64,000 bases of DNA from Stichopus chloronotus (lineage: Eukaryota; Echinodermata; Holothuroidea; Aspidochirotida; Stichopodidae): NCBI GenBank assembly GCA_021234535.1, contig CM037836.1, positions 22,000,769-22,064,768 of the forward strand, in the 5' to 3' direction. Of the stretch, positions 22,005-33,654 are shown piece by piece (position 1 is the stretch's first letter; the number at the start of each line of letters is the position of its first letter). A program made the position numbers and the translations under genes. A model generated the notes under the pieces. It was not told the origin of the DNA and did no database searches. It saw only the letters and a program-made list of their open reading frames with translations.

Positions 22005-23576
22005 ATTCTGGATTGATGACATTGTAACCTTTGTCATCACAAGGTGGTGTATTTATGTGTGTATGTGTGCTTGTGACACCTTGTAAACACGATATCTCAA
22101 GAAGGGAAGCTTGCACAGATTTCATATTAGTACATACATGTACCACATTGAGTACAAGATCTGTATTGTTTTTGGTGGAGGTCAAAGGTCATTTGGTTTC
22201 AAAAGGGATCAAATTGTGAAAACGTTGTAGACACAATGTCTCACAAAGGGAAGCTTGGACAAATCCCATATTTGGTATGTAGGTGTACCATGTTCAGTAC
22301 AAGATGCATATTGATTTCATAGGTGGTCAAAAGGTCATTTGAGATCAACAGAGGCCATATTGTGAAAACATTGTTAATACAATATCTCAAGAAGGGAAGC
22401 TTGGACAGATCTCATATTCAGTATGTATGTGTATCTCATGGAGTGCAATAAGCCTATTGTTTTTAGTGGAGGTCTTAAGTTATTTGAGATCAACAGTGGT
22501 CAAAATGTGAAAACTCTGTAGACATATATCTCATTAAAAAAAGGGAAGCTTTGATAAATCTTCTATGTGGTGTATAGGTGTCCCATATTCAGTACAAGAT
22601 CCCTATCGATTTAAGTAGAGATCAATGGTCATTTGAGGTCAGGAGGGCTCAAGTTGTGAAAATGTTGTAAACAGTATCTCAAGAAGAGAAGCTTGTGCAG
22701 AGCTCGTATTTAGATAGCCCTTGCTAAGGGGCTATTCGGCCATTTAAGCTCATTACATGCAATGTAGTTTAAATTTGTAACCCTCTTTACCCCTTTTCTT
22801 CACCAGCTCTTCTCTCCTTCATAATTTCTCTAATTGTCCATCAATCGGACATACAGCTCCCCACATAAAGCTCCTCCTTTGGTTCACCTGTGTTTTATTC
22901 TATCATTACCCTTATCTGTCGGCTGCTGGACTGCCTTCCACTCGAATAGCCCTTGGAAGAATGGAGTTCATTACGTACAACTGAATATCCACACATGCAA
23001 GCTTTTGGTGATGCATATTAAAATATTACGATAGTCATCCAAATCTCATATTTGGTATGTAGATGCACCCCAGTTAGTACAAGATTGCTATCAATTTTGT
23101 TGGATGTCAAAGGTTACTTTAGGTCAACAGTGGTCAGATTGTGAAAACATTGTAAACACCATGTTTCAAGAAGGAAAGCTTGGGAAGATCTACTATTTAG
23201 TATATTGTAAGGGTATCTCATTGAGTACACAAGATTCCAATAGGGTCATGTTATGAAATTCTTGTAAACGTATTTCAAAAGGGTAGCTTTGACTGATGTC
23301 ATATTCAGTATGTATGTATATCTCATTGAGTACATTAACCCTTTGGTTTTTAGTGAAGGTCAAAGGTCATTTGAGGTCAACAGGGGTCAAATTGTGGAAA
23401 CCTTGTAGACATGATATCAAGAAAAGAAGCTTGTACAGACTTATATTTCATACACTGTAAAGCATAGGTAGCTTGTGACAAATCCTATAATGTCAATCTA
23501 TGTCAGATTCAGATGGAATGCTCATGATTGGATCATTGAAACCACAATGCATTTGTGCATTGTGGTTGAGATCATT
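22005..23576 (+). repeat. ~145-bp tandem array with AGGTCA half-sites, locus 1
   Basis: Units recur at about 22091, 22235, 22381, 22525 and 22673, then after the insertion at 23161, 23270 (shortened) and 23411, i.e. roughly every 144-148 bp. Each unit contains ATATCTCAAGAAGGGAAGCT, CATTGAGTACAAGA and a GTCAAAGGTCATTTGAGGTC block. A flanking block with an inverted repeat, AACCACAATGCA/TGCATTGTGGTT (23540-23567), follows the array and is shared with locus 2. Array plus shared 5' and 3' flanks suggest one mobile element with internal tandem repeats. Confidence 0.7.
22714..23040 (+). repeat. Family C repeat inserted inside the 145-bp array
   Basis: The ~145-bp tandem array is cleanly interrupted here: the unit stops after GCTCGTATTTAG and resumes with AAATCTCATATTTGG. 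The intervening 327 bp matches 8116-8417 in the opposite orientation. The flanks CTCGTATTT and CTCATATTT resemble each other and may be an eroded target duplication. The array is therefore older than this insertion. Confidence 0.68.
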
Positions 23577-24489
23577 TGATATTTAGGGTAAACTGTATCC
23601 CAACATTTAGCTGTTTGTGAGTAATGTTCTCCTAAATTTCCACTGGATTTGTTGGATTTATGCTTTTTCATGAGAATTCCTTGTGCCAGACATATTTTGG
23701 GCTTCATTAGTTTTCTATGTCACTCTCGTATACATACTTCTCTGGGTAGATGTCATTATTACCCGGCCCCGTGCTCTGTACCAGAACATCAAACAGCTTG
23801 AAAGAATGTAACATTTCATCTGTCACGTAATAGCGGACAACCTCTGTGTCTATACCTCTACACATTTTTGAATGCAAAGAATACAGGAGACTGAAGGACA
23901 CAGTTTTCTACCATCCAGCATCTTACCTATTCAGACCGATGTACGGTTTACTGTCAGGTAGAATAGGAAAGAGAAGAGGGGGGTGGTGTAATTTTGTCAC
24001 CAAAATATTTTGGGGATCTTCTCTAGCTCTGTAACTGTTGTGTCATGGTGCAGATCTCCAACAGAAAAGGCCTAAAACCGGAAATGAGTAAGCAAGGTCA
24101 CACACTGATCTTGTGCATCAAACTTTTGTTCTTTGATACTGTAATTAGGTAATAAGATTGCTGAGGGTCTTGTTGAAATTGAAAGCTCATAATTAATTCC
24201 AAACAAAATTTCAAACAAATTGGGAGGATTGGCTTAAAGGCTGGATAATATAAGAATGTTGTGTTTGCTTGTTAGTGTAAAAGTGAACTTACGTAGAAGT
24301 ATATGTTACCACTGCCCACAGAAACCATGCTAGGCTATTTTGTCAAGTAATCGGGAGACTGTTTGCATTGAACTGAAACGTAGCTTCTGTTGAGTTGAAA
24401 TGGTCATCCAAGTGTTTGCCATACTTAGTTAAAGTTGAACATTAATGTTACAGAAAGAAAATAATATTTGTATAACCAATATTAAATGA

Positions 24490-24745
24490 TACAGAATGAT
24501 AGTATATTCAAAATGAGGTTGAATGAAGGGCTATGCAAGGAGGAAGTTTCTCACAGATAGAAATTCAGTTATTTGTTGCCCAACAATATTCCCTCCCCCC
24601 AACTTTCCAAAATTCAAATGAAGTATCTTCTGTAACTCATCTGATGCATAATGTTTTGAGGAGATTTATGTCAATAGATTTATGTCTATTGGTGAGAGGT
24701 ACTGGTTTTAGTATGATTAAAGCAATTTTCTTTGTTACCATCTTT
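24490..24745 (+). mobile_element. TTAA element family 1, internal fragment
   Basis: It matches the middle of the family (AGAATGATAGTATATTCAAA, AAGTTTCTCACAGATAGAAA, CCAAAATTCAAATGAAG, and the segment ending TTTCTTTGTTACCAT). Both inverted ends are missing or unrecognisable. This is the most diverged copy seen. Confidence 0.55.
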
Positions 24746-26792
24746 TATACTATGAAAATATTCACTTCTGTTGCACATAGTATGTTCAATATCAGTGATC
24801 TTTCTGTCAAAGAATTGTAAAACATATGTGGCAATGGCATCTTCTCATTGTATTCTCAATTGGTCATGTCACTCCTCCTTTGTCAAGTTTTAAAGAAAGC
24901 TCTATCAAAACACATCTCTTTGGGTTTCCTATGTATGTATATGTAAATGAAAATGTTACTACTAGCCACTAATAAGGTGACATGAACACACTGCATGCCA
25001 CGAAGGTCAAAGGTCAACTTTCCTATCACAGTGCACACTATAGTCTTGATCAAGTAGTGTGTAATTTTGCTTTCTCTTCAGTATTTCACCAGAGGATGAT
25101 TTCAACATTCCCCTTAACACTCTTATGGTGCCCTGTTTTGAAGTTTGTAAACATCTTGTACATTTGTCAAAAATGAGGCATAGCGTGTGGAAAGCACTTG
25201 AATCTGTATTCATATAATGCCGTTTTCCATGTATTAAGCGCTCACACAGTCACAGCAAAGTCCGTGTTCACTGTTCACCTTGATTGGTTGTTCCCCCCAA
25301 AGAAAACATAAGGAAACATGATTATTATGGGTGTGAACTACTTGATCAAACCTGATTGGTTTCTTCACATTTCCAAAACAAATCTTCCTTGAAATAAAGA
25401 GAAAACTTAAAGGTAGCTGGGAACAAAGTGTACAAGACCTTTGATAGTATCAAGTAGAAATGTGGGAGGAACTGTAGAGTGCGCCATCTTAGTCAGCTCT
25501 GTACAAAAGAAGCATGGTTCGTCTAACACTACATCTCTAGGGTCTTTGCAAGACTATGTACAACATATCTTTTGAAATTCGGAAGTAACTTGGAGGACCA
25601 TAGATACTTGTTTAATTTGGAGTGTAATGAAGTTGTATATTTTCTTCACATTGAATCGTGTTGGTACAGATCTCTGTGCCAGTGTTTTACAAACTTAATA
25701 CCCACATTCCAATTACTTTTATGGATGAGTCTCAGTTGGACGTATGTAAGAACTTTTTGAAAAAGTCCAAAAAAAAAAACAACAAAAAAACAAAGAAACA
25801 ACAACAACAAGTTGCTGTGAACAGCCTGTAAGGATTATTTCAGAGTGCAGGGGAGATTGTTTTACATTTAGGAACAAGGGAGTCCTGTAATAAATGTGCT
25901 GTATACACTGGACAGGCTCGAAATCTCCCATCAGCTGTCTGCGTTTCGATAGGCCAGAAAATTCCGGACCATTGTTAACATCTGCCAGCGTTTACATAAC
26001 ATTTACGAAGGATATGCCAGTGTTCTCACCACAAGAATTAGTCTCTCTTGTGGACTAAAAGTACGGGTTTTGTTTTTCGGTGTGAACAATGTGTAAGATC
26101 TGATGATCTGTTTGGTGTCTGTAGTCTATCATTTACAAGTTATCTCTCTCTCTGTGTAGTATTAGTCAGGCTTCTATGTTCCATCATTGAAGATCCTTAT
26201 CCGTAGAAAAGATACCAATATCAATTTCGTGCCTATGTTTCATGTCTAATACAGATGCCTTATCTCGTATTTTTCTGCGTGGTACTGCTGTTTATCAGTT
26301 TGGTATTAACTATGTTCTGTCATTAAAGGCCCTCATCTCTTGTGTTCAAAACAAATTTGTGACGCAAGTCAATTGGTTATTTTGGTGCCTTCTGTGTTTG
26401 GGTTAGACGACTCCGATATTTTTTGGAGAGTAGTACTCATAGAATAAATAGCCTGAATAGTCATGACTCATGTTACTGGCACACTTCCACTTGGTTTTTG
26501 CTTTCAGTGACTTCATAACTGCCACCTGCACATGTGTAATGTTAGTTTGTGCAGGAGTTATGGTAGAGACAAATGTAGTGCCCCAAACCTTTATGGTGGA
26601 TTAGAATGATGCTTCTGATTAGAACGATGCTTCTTGCTATTGGTCTAAGTTGTTAGACATATGGCTAGAACTAATTTGGGAACAGGAAATCTAAAAAGGC
26701 TGCATTGTAATTTATTAAACTTGCAAAAGAACATTAATTCAAACTGTTAAGCACACACAAAAAAAATGATCTTTATGAATGTTTTTCTGTAG

Positions 26793-26882
26793 ATGTTAAA
26801 ATTCCACATGGTCATGACTCCAAGGAAGATTCAGTGGAGTTCCAACTCCCGGCCAGGAGCAGTGACTCTGAAGTAGAGACGA
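26793..26882 (+). CDS. Candidate cassette exon between exons B and C
   Basis: After a good acceptor (gaatgtttttctgtag) comes a 90-nt stretch that is open in the phase left by exon B. It can end at ACGA|gtaacc, again in phase 1, so it would fit between B and C without shifting the frame. It would add about 30 residues between CPK and CGK, including SKEDSVEFQLPARSSDSEV, hydrophilic and acidic with no cysteine. Its base composition is richer in G+C than the surrounding intron. Against it: the donor is weak at +5, and direct B-to-C joining already gives the canonical family sequence. It could be a chance open stretch; RNA evidence would decide. Confidence 0.28.
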
Positions 26883-27100
26883 GTAACCCGCCCAAGTCAT
26901 ATCTGTTCTTTACATAACACCAATCTAGCTTAGTAACACTGCATATTTCTAGCAGATCTTAGATTAAAGAAAATGGCCTTTAACTGTAACGTTCTATGAT
27001 TTAAATCCATCGTCACACTGAACCCCTTAGGAGTTGATGTGAACAATATTCATGTGCCTTCTCACAGTTCATTGGGGGTTTCTTCATCGTTTTCTCCTAG

Positions 27101-27199
27101 CTTGTGGTAAGGCCACCGTTCAGTCTCTCACGGATATGATGGACCTTGAGGGATGCACCGTCATCGATGGCTCCCTGACCATTACCCTACAGGGAGGAA
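27101..27199 (+). CDS. INSR: Exon C: start of receptor L domain 2
   Basis: The acceptor is tttctcctag and the donor GGAGGAA|gtaagt. The exon is 99 nt with phase 1 at both ends, so it could be skipped without a frameshift. It gives residues 108-140: CGKATVQSLTDMMDLEGC followed by TVIDGSLTITLQGG. The motif GCTVI.GSL.I...GG is the first strand and turn of the L2 beta-helix in INSR/IGF1R. Splicing from exon B yields CPK-T-C, equivalent to the family's CPK-V-C. A possible optional 90-nt exon lies 218 bp upstream (26793-26882). The donor is strong. Confidence 0.92.
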
Positions 27200-30100
27200 G
27201 TAAGTAACTTTTTCATGTCTGTCCTTATACTACTTGTCAACATTTGCACAAGTCACTCGACTATAACCCTAACCAGGTAGGAGTAACGAGCAAGAATTCA
27301 GAGAGGAGCATTGCGCTATCAGCTGTACTTCCATCTGACAATGTTACTACTTCCCTGGTTTTGGTTTTCACCCCGTGAGACTTTGCTTGGCAATTTCCGT
27401 TAGAATTCCTAAAAAGTTTTCCTTCAAGTTTGTTGTAACCTTCAATTTGTTATCTGCCTTTGTTACCTGTAATTTACCTCACTTTCATGTCTCTGGGTGC
27501 CTTTGTATCAGGACAAGAATGCTGCAGTTGGAAGTGGACATGGTGAGCTGGCAGGGGGGAGGGAAGATGGGCTTTGTTTTCCACATTTTCAAGAGTTACA
27601 TACAATAATGAAACAAATAAGCCAATTTGAGCATGTGGTGGAAAAGTTGTGGCAAAATATCGAAAATTTTAATCAAAACATTCTCTCACTTCTGCAGAAT
27701 ATTAGGTAGTTTAAATTCAAATTTTCTTGAAACTGCATGTGTTTACTTTTAAGGAAAAAAAATTCAAATTTCAGACTTTCAGGAGTTCATCAGTCAAGTT
27801 GCTTTGTATTCATAATCATTTAGTACTTGATAAATATTTATGGCTCATTTCTGGAGACAGCACAGAGAAGGACAAAAAATCTTCCTCATAACTGCCCATC
27901 ACCTTTGATGAAATCATTGCATTCCCTCAATGAATTATGAAATTCGTCACAGACATGGTGGAGAAAGCTCCTGGTTCATTTCCTACCCTTGTGGGGAAGT
28001 CAGCATTCATTGTGTTGTTGGTATTCTGTGGGCCGTGTAGAAGGAAAACGGCTGCACCATCTGAGTTGACTGATGTAAAGTTCTTCCCTTGTGGGAATGT
28101 AGAGATTGCATCAGTAACAAACCACTCGCTGATTGAAATTTTTTTTTTGAAACTCTCTTCATCTCATCGTTTTTTAAATACCTGAAAGTGGTTTTTCAGA
28201 ATAACAGCCCACTCCCATGCCTCTTGATCAGCGTGTGAAAGTTATCGTTTTGTGTATCATTTTCACTTTCTGTAACACAACCCTTCATCCCTAAATTTAA
28301 CATAGCTATTTGAGAGAAAAGTAAGGAAAAAAAAAAACATTAAGGATCTGAAAAAAGCAGAGCTGATTCACCTTCACCAAAATATTCAGCTGGTGACTTG
28401 TCACTTTGACACTCACTTATACTAAAGGAGAGGGAAAGGGGAGGGATGTGGAAAAAAAACAGTATACAATATGTGTACTCTCTACAGTTTTTACAACCAG
28501 ACCCATTTTTCGTGTGTAAGAAACATAAAAGAGCTCTGGTATTAAAATATACCTCATTATTGAACTATCCTTACTAACATTGGTGGAAAATAGTATTCCA
28601 GAGAAATGTACTTTCAGCAGGAGGCACAGCAGCTGATGTGGCGGTGGACTGCACAAACAATTATGCAGAAAATTTTTGCTACCGTTACTGATCCGTTGAC
28701 ACTGTAGTCCGGTATTTTCCAGATTCGTATTGAATGGAAGAGAGTGATGGAGAATATAAAACGATAAAGGTTATTGTTTTCCTTCAAACGGCACATCCTG
28801 CTTTCATCTGTCATTTTGTTATTTAACCTGCAGCGAATAGCCTTTGATAAACAGTTCAAACATGGATAAAATGGGTTTTGAGTAAAGACCATGTGCCCAA
28901 CAGACTCTGTGTCATTAAAGGACCACAGATTTGAAGCTCATATGAACGACTCCACGGGCTTGTTTTTTTTTTGGTTGGTGAGGATGACGGTTGTGTGTGC
29001 ATTCGATTGTAAGTTCTGTAAGGGAACTGCTGAGATCGTAAGTCACTGACTGTACAAGCCATTAAATAGTACATGAATCAGGTGATAGTTCGGTGGGTTA
29101 GAAAATTGCGGTTAATGTTTTTTAACAAAGACTTGCTGGTCACATTAGCGAGAAATTGGATTCGAACAGCACAACTGACTGTCTTTCCACTTGATATTAA
29201 CGGTGGAGATAGTGTTTCTTGTGGAATGAATACCATCAACTTTGAAGAGGAGCTTCAGATTGCATAGCTTATAATCCTTTGATCTTTAATTTAGTAGCTG
29301 AAGTTTTCGGCTTGATATTAAAGGGTTATTCCAGTGAACATATCAAAGGATCTTAAAGCTGGTCTTAGAGTTGTACTGGCAATCACCTGGTCATCTACCT
29401 TTGTTCTTTGTCAATGTTCCAGGAAAGAGAAAGTAGGGGGGAAGGCAACCTTTCAAAAAATCTGAAAGAAAAACTATACTCTCATCTTCCAGATACTTAA
29501 ATATGAAAATTGTCTTCTGGACATTTGTGTTGGCCCTACAAAATTCAGTCTCTCCAATAAAGCATAGCAGTCAATCAGCATTACTTGACATCAAACAGAC
29601 CAATGAGAATGGATGTGAATATTCATGTCTGCAAAAGTGGAGCTAAAACAAAGTATTTTTGTAGCAAAAATTTTCAACCCATATTCCAGCTTGAAATGAA
29701 ACAAAATGTTTTCTCACTGGAAGCACTTCAAACCCAATCTTTGAAAGGGGTGTTGGTATGTATTGTTCTCCTATCGCACATACCCTAACACCTGCAGACA
29801 GTCACAGGTTTGTCTCATGTAAGATCCAAGGTCTCAGTATTTATGAGTCTTACTTCATGTTCGATGATTGGCTAAAAATCAATATTTTTATCTTAAGGAA
29901 GAAGCAGTATGGAGCATTACTGAGTGTACTCGAGTACGAAGGCGTACATGAATTTTAACAGCGTACAATGAGTAAGCAGATTTGATCTGGAATCGAAGCG
30001 ATATTCGAGACCTTGGTATCACATATCCAGTCACTGAGCTTTGTGCACACGTCTGTGGTGCGAGAAACTTCAAATTCCACGCCACTAACATTTCATTCGT

Positions 30101-30581
30101 AAGACACAAGATATTTTGTTTGAAGACATTATTATGGTAAGATATTCCTGGTGCCTCAAGGTTGCAAAATGCTATGTAACACCAGCAAATTGCAAACGTC
30201 TTTTTCGTTCCTTTGAATTGTTAGAAGTTTGACCTTTTCAGTAACAAATTGGATGGTTCATCATAGACTGAACTGAAAAGTGTTGCGAGAGTCCTGTAAT
30301 TTCTTGACAGAACATGGTTTTGGGAAATGGTTTCACCAATAGCAACAGAAAACCCTTCGTTAATTTTGTGAATTTCAGTCTTCTTCATTGGTGAATCCCT
30401 TAAAAACCATCCTGTTGACTCTTAAACTGACTGGCAGCAGTACCTAATTAAAGTGGCTCATTTAGTTGTTATTTTTTACTTTGTGACAAGCTTGAAGAAA
30501 ACCCTTGCATGCAACTCTTGAATTAGCCTGTTCATTAGCCTCGTATCTTTTCCCATGGTTACTGAAAATGTTGAGGAATTG

Positions 30582-30602
30582 TTTTTTTTTTTTTTTTTTT
30601 TT
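30582..30602 (+). repeat. Poly-T run (21 bases)
   Basis: It is an uninterrupted T run; no poly(A)-tailed retrocopy was recognised on the opposite strand next to it. Confidence 0.9.
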
Positions 30603-32133
30603 AAGAACAGGAGTTGCCCGTACTTAGCATTTTATGATAAAGAGTGTCTGGTTACAGATTTGCAGTAAGTGATTTTGATCCAGTATTTCCTCATCAGCAT
30701 TGATTCAGTTATGTGTCAGATGGTCAGAGTCTCTTAGTTTAGCCAATTGTCATCAACATTTAAGTAATACTCAACAGGTGTGGGGAATGTGAATTCTGTG
30801 AGCTAAACTCAGGAAGCCTCTTTAATAGGGTCAATAAAGTAAAGCATCAGTGCTGTGGGTTGAAGAACTTGGGAGACTGGGGGTGGGAGGGCAGAGAAGT
30901 TGTAGAATAGCTGTGGGCAGAAAATATGAATCATATACAGGTTGAGATTTTTTGTTCATCTGAGCAATTAGAGGCAGTGTATGACATGGTCCATATAATT
31001 TACACCAGAATGCATAAAATGTGCACGATATGGCAGAGAGGACCACCAAAGAACTGAATCTCATGTAAAAAGTGCAGGTAACAGTCTCTTGCGTTCTCCA
31101 GTGCTGGCACACACAGTACAGTCTGTAGTCAACTTTTATGAGCCTACACCTCAAGCTCATTTTAGACTGGCAGCAGTAAATCCCTCTGTATCTTTAAAAT
31201 GAACAAGGGAATAGGTAGTATTCGCTACCAGCAGTTCTTTTGCTGTTTTATGTTTGTTGGTTATGACGTGTTTTGCTTATTTTCTAGCAGGTCCTTTTTT
31301 TTTTTCCCTTTAAATAACCGTGGTTGGTTTACAGATGTTTTTCTGTGAGCCACATTCATCTGGATGTGCTTCAAATGTTGAGAAGTATCGAAAAAAGACA
31401 AACCTGTCTCATGGTCTTACCACTATACTCCAGAGGTGAGAGTGATTGTTTTAAGATCTAAACATCCAAACTTACCGGAGGGTTACTGACTGACAAGAGT
31501 CTTTTCCAGGGCATTGTCTCAGGCCGTATTATGACGAACTGGGAGGAGGCTCAGTGTAGGTATAATAAAGTACATTGTTTATTTGGGAACCAGGAATATA
31601 ATTCACATTCTTAAAAGGGCAAGTGGACAGCTGGCAAAATTTCAATGGGTTAACTTGAGGGATGATCCACCCAGTCCCCATTCCATGATGACATATATGA
31701 GTGGAGAGATGGGAGAAGAGCCGTCTCCAGTGGCATAAATTGTTTCTTTTATCACCGTTGCCAAGAGGGTAGGTAGCAGCATCTCCCTTCGATGAGCATC
31801 GTGCCTCCTCTGTCTCATGTATCTGTCTTGGGGGTGGCTTCTGCTTGGAGGATGAGGCAACTGTGGACAGAGATGGCATCTCGCTCTCTTGTCTACACCT
31901 TCAGGGGCCTTTAGGTAGCGGATCTAGAGCGGTATGTTAAAGCGCCAAGGAAAGAACGAGAGCTGGAAACTGCTACATGCGGAGATTATGAAGATAGAGA
32001 GGGAAATAGAGTCAGCGTTTGTTGAAAAAATGCACTGAATATTAAAAATTTGGGAAAAGCTTGAAAGCCAGAAGCAGTGTTCAGTGAATATTTGATCTCT
32101 AAAATACCAGATGCACTGCAATATGTGTTTTAA

Positions 32134-32187
32134 TGAACAACAGATTCATACGCTGTAGAGTGAACAACAGATTCGTATGCTGTAATT
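32134..32187 (+). repeat. 27-bp tandem duplication
   Basis: TGAACAACAGATTCATACGC and TGAACAACAGATTCGTATGC begin two adjacent 27-bp units that differ at a few positions. Confidence 0.8.
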
Positions 32188-32648
32188 ACTGATAACTGTC
32201 CAGTTGGTGAAAAATTGCAAAATGAATCTTTCTGCCATGTTCTTTACAATTGATTGATTGATTGGATGTACCATTTCTGCAAAACAATTCAACCATATCT
32301 CGATGCACAATTATGGTCTCAAAGCAGTTAACTGGGTATGACGGATATATCTGTCATGTCCTGACTTCATGCTACTGGGTACGATGGCTATATATTTGCC
32401 TCGCAATATATGCACAAAAATGCGTCACTTCACGGAAGATCATGCCTAGCCTATCAACAATATTTACATTCTTGAATGATCGGTCGCTGCACACAAGGAA
32501 TGTTTTTACCCTTGTATCAGTTCCCTAATGCCACAGGAGGAATATGTTTGTCTTCATATTGTATGTTGTCATTTTTTTGGAGCTTGCTGCAGTGGTTAGG
32601 ACTTACAGTTTATCTCTACAAAGAACATGTGGGTTTATTTTCTTCCCG

Positions 32649-32822
32649 ATGTCAATATTGCAATGCCCCCCTTTATTCAAAGAAGCGGGTTTCTCGACCC
32701 AAGAAGCTTTGCAGCGTTTATTTGGTTAGAATTTTGAGTGGGATAGTGACTCAGAAAATGAGGAAGAGGAAGGGTTTTTGCATGGGAAGCCCACAATTAA
32801 GACAAAGACACTTTTTACATGA
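32649..32822 (+). pseudogene. Possible piggyBac-type transposase N-terminal remnant
   Basis: One frame reads FSTQEALQRLFG, an in-frame stop (TAG at 32727), then FEWDSDSENEEEEGF and a stop at 32820. A short helix with the pattern S..EAL..L followed by an acidic Asp/Ser/Glu stretch is common at the N terminus of piggyBac-like transposases. No DDE catalytic core is seen nearby. The match is short and low-complexity, so this is tentative. It would fit with the TTAA elements in the window. Confidence 0.25.
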
Positions 32823-33642
32823 ACTTACCTTTAAAAAAAAAGAGAGAAACAGAAGGTAATGACATTTTGTGTTTATAAATATTTAAAGTATATCATTTTT
32901 CTAGTGTTAAGTGAAATTTTTTTTTGGGAAACACTTTTCACAAAAATAATTCCACAGTGGTATGAAAGTTACAATAGTTAAGTACTGCAGTTAACTATAA
33001 GGATTTATGGGGTGAAAGATTTTTGGTGATGGTTAATTGCATCTTCAGTGCAAAATGAACGAGACGTCAAGGTGTAATTTTTGTGAAAGAAGTGTAATGC
33101 AGAGGTGTTAAGTCGTGATTTCTGCTCCTCTACCCAGTGTCATTTCTGTATGATATTAAAGTTTAAAATAGTTTGTGGAATTTGTTGAACTGCCAACTTC
33201 TGTGGGGAAGTAAAATGGTGTGAACGTTAATATGTGAAATGGGTTAACTTCAGAACATTAGTTTCAGGGACAGGTTGTAAAGTTGATTGATACTAACAGA
33301 GAGATACTAACAGAGAGAGAAAGTCATTAAATTCCTCCAACTCAAACAATTCAAAATTCCATCACCTTGAAATTTTTTCTTTTCATAATTGAGGAAACTC
33401 TTGCAGATGTGTGATCAATTCAGACAGATACTTTACCAGTGTGTGAAGGTCACAAAAGCAAACTGTCAGAACAAGGCAGGGAGGGGAGGAGTTTGGATGG
33501 GCTGACCAGCTTCGTCTCTTTCAGAATGTGTACTAAATCTGGTGAACACAGAGGGTAGAAATTATGTGGCCTGTAGGTTGAAAGTGCGATGTTGATGTAT
33601 CCCACTGAAGGTTAACATCTTCTTTTCTGCTCCCCATATTCT

Positions 33643-33654
33643 CCCCCCCCCCCC
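33643..33654 (+). repeat. Poly-C run (12 bases)
   Basis: It lies in a C-rich patch between two pyrimidine-rich segments. A G run of similar length is at 63712-63720. Confidence 0.85.

Larger units (their letters stand above)
21341..27100 (+). other. Intron B-C (5.8 kb)
   Basis: It is dominated by the ~145-bp tandem array at 22005-23576, which is split by a 327-bp insertion, and by a degraded TTAA-element copy (24490-24745). Near its 3' end lies the candidate cassette exon at 26793-26882. Between 24750 and 26790 I see only unique AT-rich sequence, with a small near-duplication around 26606-26640. Confidence 0.85.

Noticed and set aside
27511..27543. Short exon-like segment after exon C (tttgtatcag ... 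CATG|gtgagc)
   Set aside because: It is out of phase with the C-D junction, and the direct C-D join already gives the full canonical L2 sequence.
32476..32859. 127-codon + strand open frame
   Set aside because: It overlaps in another frame the better candidate (acidic piggyBac-like stretch) and has no recognisable domain.
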